Positions 34,316 through 43,386 of a stretch of DNA of 64,000 nt are shown here, piece after piece; the first letter of the stretch is position 1; every line of letters begins with the position of its first letter. The translations under genes and the position numbers were made by a program. The notes under the pieces were generated by a model. The model saw only the letters and a list, made by a program, of their open reading frames with translations. It was not told where the DNA came from and did not search any database. The stretch comes from JBDWFY01 sp965275915. Lineage in GTDB: Bacteria > Pseudomonadota > Alphaproteobacteria > Rhizobiales > Stappiaceae. Location of the stretch: contig CBDHYI010000007.1 in the NCBI GenBank assembly GCA_965275915.1, positions 372,001 to 436,000 of the forward strand. Reading direction: 5' to 3'.

Positions 34316-37036
34316 ATGACAATCCGCAACCTGGACGCTGTCATCAACCCAACCTCCGTCGGCGTCATCGGCCCCAACCACCTCCCCGACGCTGTTTACA
34401 ACCTTCTGGTGACCCGGCTGACCGGCGCCGGATACAAGCAGTCGTTGACCTTTTATGACTGTGCCCCTCCCGATACGGATCCGTCTTTTCCGGTTGAGCC
34501 CCTGAGCAACCTCACCTCCGGACCGGAGCTTGCGATTATCACAAGCCATCCACTGGACGTGGCAAAATGCGTACAGAAACTCGGGGGTGCAGGAACCCGA
34601 GCGGTTTTGCTCCCTGCAGCCGGCTACGATTTCTGGCCGGAAGACACCGTGCTTTCGATTCTTCAGGCGGCCCAGCCATATAATATTCGGATCATCGGCC
34701 CGGGCAGTCTGGGGATCGCAAATCCGAAACTTGATCTCCAGGCAAGCTTGACACCGTTGCCGGTTCCGCCGGGCGATATCGCACTGATCACACGCTCCGC
34801 CACACTGACAAACACAATCGTATCATGGGGTGCAAATCACGGAATTGGCTTTTCCGCTGTGGTGACGCTCGGCCAGAAAGCCGATGTCGACATTGGCGAT
34901 CTTCTGGACTGGTTTGCGCTGGATTTCCGGACGAAAGCAGTTTTCGTCCATCTGGAAACGGTCAACGCCCCTCGCAAGTTCCTGTCGGCAGCCCGGATCG
35001 CCGCACGATCAAAACCAGTCGTGGTTATCCGCTCGGGCGCCAGCCGCGACAAACAAAGATGGGGTCAAACCCATGCCGGACATCTTGCGGTTCAAGATGT
35101 GGTGTACGATGCCGCCCTGCGACGTGCCGGCGTCTTGCGGGTCAATGAGATTGACCAGCTTTTTGATGCCGCAGAGATCGTTACACGCGTCAAGCCACCC
35201 GGCGGCAACCGGTTGGCGATCATCGCGAACGGAAGAAGTCTTGCAACAATCGCAGCGGATCAACTGGTAAAGGAAGGCGGTACTGTCGCGCGGCTGTCCG
35301 CTGACTCAAACGCCTTGTTATCCAATCTGTCCCGGACTGCCCGCTCCGACCTGTCGCCCTGCGTTTTATCGGAATCGGCAACCGAGGCAGACTACGGACA
35401 GACACTCGCCTGTTTCCTCAAAGACAAAAACGTCGACGGCATCCTGGTAATCGCCGCACCGTCCGCACAAACGGATCAAAGGGACATCGCAACAGCAATA
35501 TCGGATACTGTCCGATCCGGCTATAAAACACCCGGCAGACGAAGAGTTCTTATGGCGGCCCTTCCGGAAACGGATGCAAATGCCCGCAAAATACTGGAAA
35601 AAGCGCGTGTTCCCTGTCACGCCAATCCTGCCGAAGCCATTCGAGGTTTCATGTATCTGGCGCGCTATGCCAACGCCCAGAAACGTCTGATGGATATCCC
35701 GCCCGACTTGCCGGAGAACTTCAGCGTCGACTCGCAGAGCGCGAAACAGATTGTGAGATCCGCAGTCAGGGATGGCAGAAATATCCTCGATCCGGTCGAA
35801 GTGAGCCAGGTCTTCTCCGCATATGATATACCGCATGTGGAAACGTTCCTGTTATCCACTCCAACGGCCGCCGAAAAAGAAGCCGTTAAGCTGCTTGCAC
35901 GGGAAGACTGCGCCTCCGTTGCCGTAAAGGTGTTTTCCCCCGATCTTCCCTTCAAATCCGATGTCGGCGGAGTCGCCCTCGATCTGCGCACACCCGAAGC
36001 GGTTGGGTCGGCCGCCCGGACTATGCTTTCTCTGGTCCGCTCGCGCCACCGCGAAGCACGCATTGACGGCATTGTTCTGCAGCCGATGGCAATGCCGCGT
36101 TACGGCATAGAACTTTTCCTGGGGCTTGCGGACAATCCCGTCTTTGGCCCGGTTGTGGTGTTCGGACACGGCGGCAACTCGGTCGAGGTGATGCGCGATA
36201 CATCGTTTGAGCTGGTTCCGCTTGATTTGAAGCTTGCCGAATATCAGATCCAGGCGACACGGGTTTCAAACCTGATGGACGGGTATCGGGGCCATCCTCC
36301 GGTCGATCGGCAGGCCGTCGCCCAGACGCTCGTCAAGCTTTCGCAGCTTGCCATCGATATTCCGGAGATCCGGGAACTTGATATCAATCCGCTGATCGCC
36401 ACTCCTGATGGAGTTCTTGCTGTCGATGGGCGCATGACTGTCGGCCCACCACAAAAAGTAAGCGACCACCTTGCCGCCGGTCACCTCGCGATCCGCCCCT
36501 ACCCAAAGGAATGGGAGCGTCAATTGCAATTGAAAAGCGGTCGCTCCGTCAATGTCCGACCGGTAAGACCGGAAGATGAAGGCCTGTTTGAAGCGTTCTT
36601 CAAAACCGTCAATCCAGAAGACCTTCGCTTGCGCTTTTTTGCTCCGGTCAGGGAATTTACCCACGCCTTTCTGGCTCGTCTTACGCAACTCGATTATGCG
36701 CGCGCTATGGCTTTTGTCGCCCTTGAGCCGGATACAGGTGACATGCTGGGCGCGGTTCGCCTGCACGCCGACCCGGACTATCGCACAGCAGAGTATGCGA
36801 TCCTTGTGAAATCCGCTCTCAAAGGCAGCGGTCTTGGTTGGGGCCTGATGCAGTTGATCATCGACTACGCAGATGCCGAAGGTATCCAAACCATCAAAGG
36901 TGAAGTGCTGAGCGAAAACACCACAATGCTCAATATGTGCGCGGCGCTGGGGTTTCACATCGCGCCAAATCCTGAGGATGAGGCCATCATGGAGGTGACG
37001 CTCGACATCGGCGCGGCACAAGATCGCGTACTATAG
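34316..37036 (+). CDS. Acyl-CoA synthetase (NDP-forming)-like protein fused to GNAT acetyltransferase (Pat-like)
   Basis: The 906 residues form an N-terminal CoA-binding/succinyl-CoA-ligase-like part (SVGVIGPNHLPDAVYNLL near 13; IRIIGPGSLGIANP near 124; TLGQKADVDIGDLLDWFA near 185). An ATP-grasp region follows from about 480 to 700 (VKVFSPDLPFKSDVGGVALDL; FGPVVVFGHGGNSVEV). The C-terminal GNAT domain includes VRPVRPEDEGLFEAFF near 745 and the acetyl-CoA loop SALKGSGLGWGLMQLI near 840. This is the layout of protein acetyltransferase Pat/PatZ, which acetylates metabolic enzymes such as acetyl-CoA synthetase. Whether the synthetase part is active cannot be judged here. Convergent with the ThDP enzyme. 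Confidence 0.9.
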   Translation: MTIRNLDAVINPTSVGVIGPNHLPDAVYNLLVTRLTGAGYKQSLTFYDCAPPDTDPSFPVEPLSNLTSGPELAIITSHPLDVAKCVQKLGGAGTRAVLLPAAGYDFWPEDTVLSILQAAQPYNIRIIGPGSLGIANPKLDLQASLTPLPVPPGDIALITRSATLTNTIVSWGANHGIGFSAVVTLGQKADVDIGDLLDWFALDFRTKAVFVHLETVNAPRKFLSAARIAARSKPVVVIRSGASRDKQRWGQTHAGHLAVQDVVYDAALRRAGVLRVNEIDQLFDAAEIVTRVKPPGGNRLAIIANGRSLATIAADQLVKEGGTVARLSADSNALLSNLSRTARSDLSPCVLSESATEADYGQTLACFLKDKNVDGILVIAAPSAQTDQRDIATAISDTVRSGYKTPGRRRVLMAALPETDANARKILEKARVPCHANPAEAIRGFMYLARYANAQKRLMDIPPDLPENFSVDSQSAKQIVRSAVRDGRNILDPVEVSQVFSAYDIPHVETFLLSTPTAAEKEAVKLLAREDCASVAVKVFSPDLPFKSDVGGVALDLRTPEAVGSAARTMLSLVRSRHREARIDGIVLQPMAMPRYGIELFLGLADNPVFGPVVVFGHGGNSVEVMRDTSFELVPLDLKLAEYQIQATRVSNLMDGYRGHPPVDRQAVAQTLVKLSQLAIDIPEIRELDINPLIATPDGVLAVDGRMTVGPPQKVSDHLAAGHLAIRPYPKEWERQLQLKSGRSVNVRPVRPEDEGLFEAFFKTVNPEDLRLRFFAPVREFTHAFLARLTQLDYARAMAFVALEPDTGDMLGAVRLHADPDYRTAEYAILVKSALKGSGLGWGLMQLIIDYADAEGIQTIKGEVLSENTTMLNMCAALGFHIAPNPEDEAIMEVTLDIGAAQDRVL

Positions 37037-37052
37037 GGTATGGACCGACGCC

Positions 37053-38720
37053 CTAAGACTGCGCCGCAGCTCGAATTTGTGACAGGCTCGCGGTCGGCGT
37101 GATCGCCTCGGGGTCGACTTTCACATGAATAAGCGCCGGTTTTCCGCTTGCCGCAGCCCGTTCGAAAGCGGAAGAAAATGCCGACGTTTCCTCCACGGTT
37201 GCTGCGAAAGCACCATAGCTTTGCGCCCAGGCGGCAAAATCGGGGTTCTTGAGGTTTGTCGCAGAAACCCGACCCGGATAATGCCGTTCCTGATGCATTC
37301 GAATGGTGCCGTAAATACCGTTATCGACAAGGATAACAATAATCGCGGCCCCCTCCTGGCAGGCGGTGCCAAACTCCTGCATATGCATCTGAAAACATCC
37401 ATCCCCTGCAAAACAGATTGAAGGGCGCTCCGGATGTTTCAGCTTGGCGGCGACCGCAGCCGGCAACCCATAGCCCATGGTGCCGGATGTGGGCGCAAGT
37501 TGCGTGCCGTAGCGACAAAAACGATGAAATCGGTGTATCCAGGTCGCATAATTGCCCGCGCCGTTTGTGATAATCGCGTTGTCAGGGAGATTCTCACGCA
37601 GCCATAGGACAATCTTGCCCATCTGAACGGCCCCTGGCGTGGTTGGCACATCTTCCGACCAGGCAAGATAGTCGCCGTGCGCATCCTTGGCCTGACCGGT
37701 CCACGGGATGGTATTGGGCGGCTGAAGTCCCTCAAGCGCCGCTGCGAAGGCGGTCGGGCTCGCATGGATCGGCAAATCGGCCTGATAGACCCGTCCCAGC
37801 TCCTCGGCGCCGGAATGCACATGGACCAGAGTTTGCCTGGGTGATGGAATGGACAAGAGCTGATAGGACTGACTGGGCATTTCCGAGAGACGGCCGCCGA
37901 TAAGCAAAACCAGATCCGCTCCCTCGATCCGTTTTCTCAGGGCCGGATTGATGCCGATTCCGACATCGCCGGCATAATTGGGATGGCAATGATCGAACAG
38001 CATTTGCCTGCGAAAGGAACAGGCAACCGGCAGCTCAAATCGTTCCGAAAAACGCTTGAGACCGGCAACGGCCCTTTCATTCCAACGGCTGCCGCCGGCG
38101 ATGACAATCGGCTGCTCCGCCGCCCAGAGCCGCTTCTGCAGGTCGGCCATTTGGGTCAGGCCCGGGTGCGTCTCGATTCCGGGAAGATACGGTAACGGCT
38201 CCGCCGCTGATGTCTGCTGAAGCATGTTCTCCGGAAGGGCCAGCACCACCGGCCCCGGCCGCCCCGCCATTGCCGTTCTGAATGCGCGGGCAATCATCTC
38301 GGGAATCCGATCGGGCGTTTCGATCTCGGCCACCCATTTGCACATCCCGCCGAAAAACTGCGTGTAGTCAACTTCCTGAAACGCATCGCGCCCGCGCATT
38401 GATTGTTCGATCTGTCCGATGAGCAGGATCATCGGCGTTGAATCCTGCTGGGCAATATGAACCCCCGCTGCCGCATTGGTGGCGCCCGGCCCCCGCGTGA
38501 CCATGCAGATGCCCGGGCGTCCGGTCATTTTGCCCCAGGCCTCCGCCATCATCGCCGCCCCGCCTTCCTGACGGCAAACGGTGACGGGAATATCGGAGTC
38601 ATAAAGACCGTCCAGAACATCCAGATACGATTCCCCCGGGACGCAGAATATCCGTTCAACGCCCTGACTCCCAAGGGATCGGACAAGCAAATGTCCGCCG
38701 CTCACCGGCATCGAAGTCAT
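37053..38720 (-). CDS. ThDP-dependent enzyme, acetolactate synthase-like
   Basis: From ATG 38720 (GGAG site 8 nt upstream) the product has 555 residues. The N-terminal pyrimidine domain contains RIFCVPGESYLDVLDGL and VCRQEGGAAMMAEAW with the catalytic Glu. The C-terminal pyrophosphate domain contains CFAGDGCFQMHMQEF and VDNGIYGTIRMHQ, the GDG-xn-NG cofactor motif. Family members include acetolactate synthase, glyoxylate carboligase and benzoylformate decarboxylase; no regulatory subunit is adjacent, so a biosynthetic ilvBN role is unlikely. Its promoter region is shared with the divergent APH/AAA gene, where a FNR-type box lies. Confidence 0.88.
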   Translation of the reverse strand: MTSMPVSGGHLLVRSLGSQGVERIFCVPGESYLDVLDGLYDSDIPVTVCRQEGGAAMMAEAWGKMTGRPGICMVTRGPGATNAAAGVHIAQQDSTPMILLIGQIEQSMRGRDAFQEVDYTQFFGGMCKWVAEIETPDRIPEMIARAFRTAMAGRPGPVVLALPENMLQQTSAAEPLPYLPGIETHPGLTQMADLQKRLWAAEQPIVIAGGSRWNERAVAGLKRFSERFELPVACSFRRQMLFDHCHPNYAGDVGIGINPALRKRIEGADLVLLIGGRLSEMPSQSYQLLSIPSPRQTLVHVHSGAEELGRVYQADLPIHASPTAFAAALEGLQPPNTIPWTGQAKDAHGDYLAWSEDVPTTPGAVQMGKIVLWLRENLPDNAIITNGAGNYATWIHRFHRFCRYGTQLAPTSGTMGYGLPAAVAAKLKHPERPSICFAGDGCFQMHMQEFGTACQEGAAIIVILVDNGIYGTIRMHQERHYPGRVSATNLKNPDFAAWAQSYGAFAATVEETSAFSSAFERAAASGKPALIHVKVDPEAITPTASLSQIRAAAQS

Positions 38721-38882
38721 TGGAAGCTCCTTCAGACTCGCATTATCTGCCCAAAGCAATAGAGAACTCGCAACAATAAAGAAAGTCGCGCATCGGGCTG
38801 CGTTTCAAATCACAAATCGACGTCGACTCCAAGAGGCCTTGGTCGGCAGGTCAAAAGCTCAAACGGTTCATCGGGCCTTGCT

Positions 38883-38896
38883 TTGATCAAGGTCAA
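38883..38896. promoter_or_regulatory. FNR/FixK-type box between the ThDP enzyme and APH/AAA genes
   Basis: TTGATCAAGGTCAA matches TTGAT-N4-RTCAA and has the same GTCAA right half as the box at 33287-33300. It lies 106 nt before the APH/AAA start and 163 nt before the divergent ThDP-enzyme start. Confidence 0.7.
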
Positions 38897-39001
38897 CGCG
38901 ACCCATCCCCACGGTCCGCATAATCGGGACCGCGCACAAAACGGCTCAGAGAATAAGAAGTCCCATGCGTTACACGCCCTTCCAGAAAAGTTCGGACCGT
39001 C

Positions 39002-40570
39002 ATGGAACCTGTTCAGAACGATGAAAGCCAGGCGGATACAATTGCTTTTCTGTTGGCGCCCCAAACACATGGCCAGCGGGATCCTGTCAAGCGGATCGAC
39101 ACCCATGGCGCGATTGTTTTTCTAACCAGAGAATTTGCCTACAAGATAAAGCGGGCCGTCCGATTTCCGTTTCTCGATTACTCGACCTTATCCTTACGCG
39201 AAACTGCCTGCCGGCGTGAGCTTGACATCAATCGGGCCAACGCGCCGGACATCTATCTCGATGTCGTTTCCATCACCCGTGATAACGACAATTGCCTTTC
39301 GTTGGATGGTGACGGTCAAGTTATCGAATGGGCGGTAAAGATGCGCCGGTTCGATGAGAATGCGACGCTTGACTGCCTGTGTGACCGTGACGGTCTGGCG
39401 CCGGACCTGATGGATGATCTGGCCCGAACCATGGCCAATGCGCACGCCATTGCTCCACCGGCAAACGGTTCCCTTTGGATCAACGACCTTGGCGACTATG
39501 TAGAACAGAATGAGATTGCTTTTCGCGCGGCATCGGAGCTGTTTCCTGCCGTGCAGGTTCATGCGCTGACCCAGACCGCGCGCAGCCTTCTGCTGCGAAT
39601 TGACGATCTTCTGCGGCATCGGTCGGAGGGTGGTCACATCCGGATCTGCCACGGAGACGCCCATCTGGGCAACATTGCGCTTATCGATAACAAGCCCGTT
39701 CTCTTCGATGCAATTGAGTTCGATGACAGAATCGCCAGCGGTGATGTCCTTTATGACCTGGGCTTTCTTCTGATGGACCTGTGGCAGCGGCACCAGCCCG
39801 ATCTCGCCAGCCGCCTCTTTAATCGCTATATCGAAATCACCCATGACGACGACGATCTGTGCGCGCTGGCTGCCCTGCCGTTTTTTCTGATGATGCGCGC
39901 GGCAATCCGCGCAAAGATTGCCGGAGCGCGGTCTGAGTTCCTCGAAAAAACAGAGAAAGAAAAGTCGGATCGTGCCGCAAAGGACCTATTTGAATTTTCT
40001 CTCAATCTTCTTGAACCGTCCGACCCGATATTGGTCGCAATCGGCGGCCTGTCCGGATCAGGCAAATCCACGCTTGCCCGCGCTGTTGCACCGAGAATAG
40101 GCCGAACGCCGGGCGCTCTTGTCATCCGTTCCGATGCAGAGCGCAAGAAACTGTTTGAGGTCGATATTCTCGCCCCCCTGCCTGACGCGGCCTATCGCCC
40201 GGAGGTCTCCACGAGGATCTACCGCTCAATGCGTGAACGGGCCCGGGCTGCTCTTGCGGCAGGACACAGCGTGGTGCTGGATGCGGTTTTCTCGAAGCCG
40301 GAGGAACGTAAAGCTGCTGAAAACCTCGCTCGAACCATCCAGGTACCCTTTATCGGGATGTGGCTTGAAGCACCGACGGCCGTTCTTGAAGATCGCCTTG
40401 TCAGCAGACAGGCGGATGCCTCAGACGCAACGGTTGAGACGCTCAAAAAACAACTTGATTATCCACTTGGCGACATAACCTGGAATCGCATCGATGCGCG
40501 CTCCGGCAGATCGGCGGCATATGCGCGGGCCGCTGAAATCCTAAGCGGTCTTTTAACGCCGGAACGTTAG
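39002..40570 (+). CDS. Fusion of aminoglycoside-phosphotransferase-like kinase and P-loop (AAA_33) ATPase
   Basis: The 522-residue protein has an N-terminal kinase-like domain (residues 20-310) with IRICHGDAHLGNIALI, the Brenner-type catalytic loop, and VLFDAIEFDDRIASGDVLYDL, the metal loop. It is followed from about residue 340 by a P-loop kinase (LVAIGGLSGSGKSTLARAVA, then VIRSDAERKKLFE). The domain order is a known but uncharacterised fusion. Substrates are unknown; small-molecule or protein phosphorylation are both possible. It is near a universal stress gene and a Pat-like enzyme and shares an FNR-type box region with the ThDP enzyme. Confidence 0.85.
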   Translation: MEPVQNDESQADTIAFLLAPQTHGQRDPVKRIDTHGAIVFLTREFAYKIKRAVRFPFLDYSTLSLRETACRRELDINRANAPDIYLDVVSITRDNDNCLSLDGDGQVIEWAVKMRRFDENATLDCLCDRDGLAPDLMDDLARTMANAHAIAPPANGSLWINDLGDYVEQNEIAFRAASELFPAVQVHALTQTARSLLLRIDDLLRHRSEGGHIRICHGDAHLGNIALIDNKPVLFDAIEFDDRIASGDVLYDLGFLLMDLWQRHQPDLASRLFNRYIEITHDDDDLCALAALPFFLMMRAAIRAKIAGARSEFLEKTEKEKSDRAAKDLFEFSLNLLEPSDPILVAIGGLSGSGKSTLARAVAPRIGRTPGALVIRSDAERKKLFEVDILAPLPDAAYRPEVSTRIYRSMRERARAALAAGHSVVLDAVFSKPEERKAAENLARTIQVPFIGMWLEAPTAVLEDRLVSRQADASDATVETLKKQLDYPLGDITWNRIDARSGRSAAYARAAEILSGLLTPER

Positions 40571-40804
40571 GGTATGGCTCCTAGGATGTGGGCTCATCAC
40601 CGAGGGCGGGTTCAAGGTCCGGAATAATCTCAGCCCGATATTTGTTGCCGTATTTTCACTATAATTTTGACAAATTACCGTTGCTCTGATCGCAGCTCAC
40701 GTCTGAGTATGACCGGCTGACGACAGAACGGATTTCATCAACCGTGATAGCCGCAGGGCCGTCACGGTAACTGCGTTTCGCCTTGTCCTAAAGAGTCGCC
40801 TGTT

Positions 40805-41737
40805 TTGATCCCGCTAGTGCACAAGAAAACTGTTTCCTCCTTCAAAACAGCTCTTCCTGGATGGGGCGTTGCTCCGGCATTTGCTCTTTGTGCGCTGTTG
40901 ACTGCCGCACTGGCTGAAGAAAACAGGCCCGTTGCCGAGATCGAAATCAAGGGTGCAGGTGCCCAGGCGCGGACGACCGTATGGCCCCTCTCCGTCGATC
41001 TCAAAACCGCCGACCAGATTTCCCACGACACGATTGAGTCCGTTCCTGAGCTCAGTCTTTATCTGGAAGGTGAAAGAGTTGTCCGTATGACCGGCGCGCC
41101 GGGCAGTCGTGAGACCGTCAATGCCAGAGCGCAGTTTCTGGAGCTTGATCCGACGAACCCGCACCCTGAACTGGTACTGACGACGTTCTCTGGAGGCGCA
41201 CATTGCTGTACCGAGATTCAGGTCGCAACATCCAAACCCGACGGTTCATGGACCACTGTCGATCTTGGCAGCTGGAATGGCAGCGAAGCAGATTTTGCCG
41301 ATGCCGACGGAAGCGGTTCGCTCGAACTGGTCGAGCCGGACAATGACTTTCTTTACGCCTTTGATTGTTACGCCTGCAGTATCGCGCCGCTAAAAATCCT
41401 TTCCCTGCGCCGCGGCCAATCCAACGACGTGTCCCGAGATCTTTCATTTCAGGATTATCAACGTCGCTATTTGCTGGACATGGAACGCCGGACCGGTGAT
41501 CGCAGCGGTGGATTTTCGCCGGGCTTCTGGACGGGGTGGGTTGCGCAAAAGGCGCTTCTGGGAGAAGGATCGGAGGCCTTTCGGCAAATGCTCAGCGCCT
41601 ATGATCCGATGCGCGATGAAGGATATATGCGTTGTCCGGATGGCGGGCCTGACTGCCCGGTGCAGGAAGAGGTCTTTCAGAGTTTTCCTACCGCACTCAA
41701 GAAGTTTCTTGATTTTCGAAACTATCCAACCGACTGA
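40805..41737 (+). CDS. Secreted hypothetical protein
   Basis: The product of up to 310 residues starts at TTG 40805 or GTG 40817; neither has a strong ribosome site. A signal peptide with hydrophobic core AFALCALLTAALA is clear, so the protein is periplasmic or secreted. The mature part has a Cys-rich middle (FSGGAHCCTEIQV; FDCYACSIAPL) and an acidic DFADADGSGSLELVEPDND stretch resembling a calcium-binding loop. The C-terminal part resembles no family known to me. It is separated from the LysR gene downstream by 79 nt. Confidence 0.65.
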   Translation: MIPLVHKKTVSSFKTALPGWGVAPAFALCALLTAALAEENRPVAEIEIKGAGAQARTTVWPLSVDLKTADQISHDTIESVPELSLYLEGERVVRMTGAPGSRETVNARAQFLELDPTNPHPELVLTTFSGGAHCCTEIQVATSKPDGSWTTVDLGSWNGSEADFADADGSGSLELVEPDNDFLYAFDCYACSIAPLKILSLRRGQSNDVSRDLSFQDYQRRYLLDMERRTGDRSGGFSPGFWTGWVAQKALLGEGSEAFRQMLSAYDPMRDEGYMRCPDGGPDCPVQEEVFQSFPTALKKFLDFRNYPTD

Positions 41738-41816
41738 CGGGATGTGTTGATCCGGTTGCCCTCTTCCGAACCTTACCGCTATTCTGACGCCAATCTTGGT
41801 CAGAATTCAGAGCGTG

Positions 41817-42719
41817 ATGTCCATTGCCCTGCTCAAAACACTGATTGCTGTTTCCGAAGGCGGCAGTTTCAGCGCGGCCGCGGACGAGGTCTGCATCTCC
41901 CATGCCGCAGTCGGCCAACAGATGAAACGGCTTGAGGACACGTTGCAGGTGACCCTGTTCGACAGGAGCCGGCGGACGCCGCAATTGAATCAACTCGGAA
42001 AGGCGCTGGTCCCCAAGGCGCGCGAGGTCGTGCGTGCCTATGAGACGATGCTGGATGATCTTACCGGCGATGGCCAACTGTTTGGCGAACTGACCCTGGG
42101 CGCGGTTCCGTCAACGGTCAGAAGCCTGATCCCGCAGTCTGTCAAAAGACTGATCAAAGCTTATCCGGAGCTTCACATACGTGTGGTTCCGGGCCTTTCG
42201 GGCGACCTGCAGGAACAGATCGAGCGCGGCGGCCTTGACGCGGCTGTTGTAAGCACGCCCGACCACAGCGGTTCAAATCTTAACTGGCAGCCGTTTGTGG
42301 AGGAAGAGCTCGTGCTTCTGACCGCTCCGGAAGTTGAGGAATGCGATCCATTTAAACTGCTGCAATCAATGCCCTTTATTCGGCACACACGCCGGGCGGC
42401 GGTCGGCAAACTGGCCGACGAATGGCTGGTGGAACAGGCGATCACGGTGCGGCCTTCGATGGAAATGGAGTCGCTTGAAACCCTTTCCAGCATGGTTTCG
42501 CACAATCTCGGCGTCTCGATCGTTCCCAATATCTGCGTGCCGGATCCGATTTTCGAGGCACTTAGAAAAATACCGCTTGAAACCCCCAAAGGCAGGAAGA
42601 TGGCGCGCGCACTGGGTGTTTTGACGCGAGCGGATTGTACAAAAATGCGACTGGTCAGCCGGCTTCTGGAGGAGATCAGGACAACGGTTTCCCAAAATAG
42701 AGATCGCCGCGGTTTGTAA
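41817..42719 (+). CDS. LysR-family regulator of the sulfolactate genes
   Basis: From ATG 41817 the product has 300 residues; a TTG 21 nt upstream is in frame but less likely. The winged helix-turn-helix (LLKTLIAVSEGGSFSAAADEVCISHAAVGQQMKRLEDTL) is typical of LysR proteins, and the effector domain begins near residue 95 (GELTLGAVPSTVRSL). It is on the same strand and directly upstream of comDE, separated by an A/T-rich region with repeated TCAAT/ATTGA half-sites. Regulation of comDE by this protein is inferred from position. Confidence 0.9.
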   Translation: MSIALLKTLIAVSEGGSFSAAADEVCISHAAVGQQMKRLEDTLQVTLFDRSRRTPQLNQLGKALVPKAREVVRAYETMLDDLTGDGQLFGELTLGAVPSTVRSLIPQSVKRLIKAYPELHIRVVPGLSGDLQEQIERGGLDAAVVSTPDHSGSNLNWQPFVEEELVLLTAPEVEECDPFKLLQSMPFIRHTRRAAVGKLADEWLVEQAITVRPSMEMESLETLSSMVSHNLGVSIVPNICVPDPIFEALRKIPLETPKGRKMARALGVLTRADCTKMRLVSRLLEEIRTTVSQNRDRRGL

Positions 42720-42732
42720 AAATAAATTTTAC

Positions 42733-42828
42733 ATCAATAAAATAATTATCGATTGAATTAAAATTTGTTTTATTTAAACCTGAACCGCGCATTCTCCGAG
42801 CGTCTATTGATCCTTCTGAATCAATAGA
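42733..42828. promoter_or_regulatory. Probable operator region of comDE
   Basis: The segment holds two inverted repeats: ATCAAT (42733-42738) with ATTGA (42752-42756), and the stronger TCTATTGAT (42803-42811) with ATCAATAGA (42820-42828), an exact 9-bp repeat with an 8-nt spacer. The region is very A/T-rich. The half-sites suggest a binding site for the LysR protein encoded upstream. Confidence 0.45.
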
Positions 42829-42886
42829 TCTGCTAGCACTTTTTGCCACGTTTTCAGCCTGAAAACACATGACAATGGAGCCGCCC

Positions 42887-43384
42887 GTGTCCGTGAACGA
42901 CAGAATTGTCGCTGACTTGGTCAAGAACAAGATCGAGTTTGTGACAACAGTCCCCTGCAAGCAATTGGCAGGCGTGATCGCCAAGCTGGAAGAAACCGAC
43001 GAGATTTTCCACATTCCCTCAAACAAGGAAGATGAAGGCATGGGCCTTTGCGCCGGCGCCTATATGGGCGGCAAACGGCCGGCAATCATCATGCAGAATA
43101 CGGCGATCGGCGTCACCATCAATACGTTGGTGACGCTTATTCAATATTACCGCATGCCGTTGCCGATGCTGATCAGTTATCGCGGTGAGATCGGAGAACC
43201 GGTCGCGTGCCAGGTCGAAATGGCCGTTCACACCAAAGCATTGCTGGCGCAGCTCAATATTCCCACCTATCACTTCCATCACGAAGACGATGTGAACGAG
43301 CTGGACGGCATTCTTAACTACACCTTCATGTGCAACAAGCCCGTGGCAATCCTGACGGATGCGACATTCTGGAAGGGATATTGA
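42887..43384 (+). CDS. comD: Sulfopyruvate decarboxylase, alpha subunit (ComD)
   Basis: The subunit has 165 residues from GTG 42887, chosen because GGAG lies 6 nt upstream; ATG 42869 would add six residues without a ribosome site. It carries the pyrimidine-binding half of a ThDP enzyme: FVTTVPCKQLAGVIAKL, HIPSNKEDEGMGLCAGAYMGG with the cofactor-activating Glu, and MQNTAIGVTINTLVTLIQYY. ComDE decarboxylates 3-sulfopyruvate to sulfoacetaldehyde. comE begins 2 nt after the stop. Confidence 0.92.
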   Translation: MSVNDRIVADLVKNKIEFVTTVPCKQLAGVIAKLEETDEIFHIPSNKEDEGMGLCAGAYMGGKRPAIIMQNTAIGVTINTLVTLIQYYRMPLPMLISYRGEIGEPVACQVEMAVHTKALLAQLNIPTYHFHHEDDVNELDGILNYTFMCNKPVAILTDATFWKGY

Positions 43385-43386
43385 TC

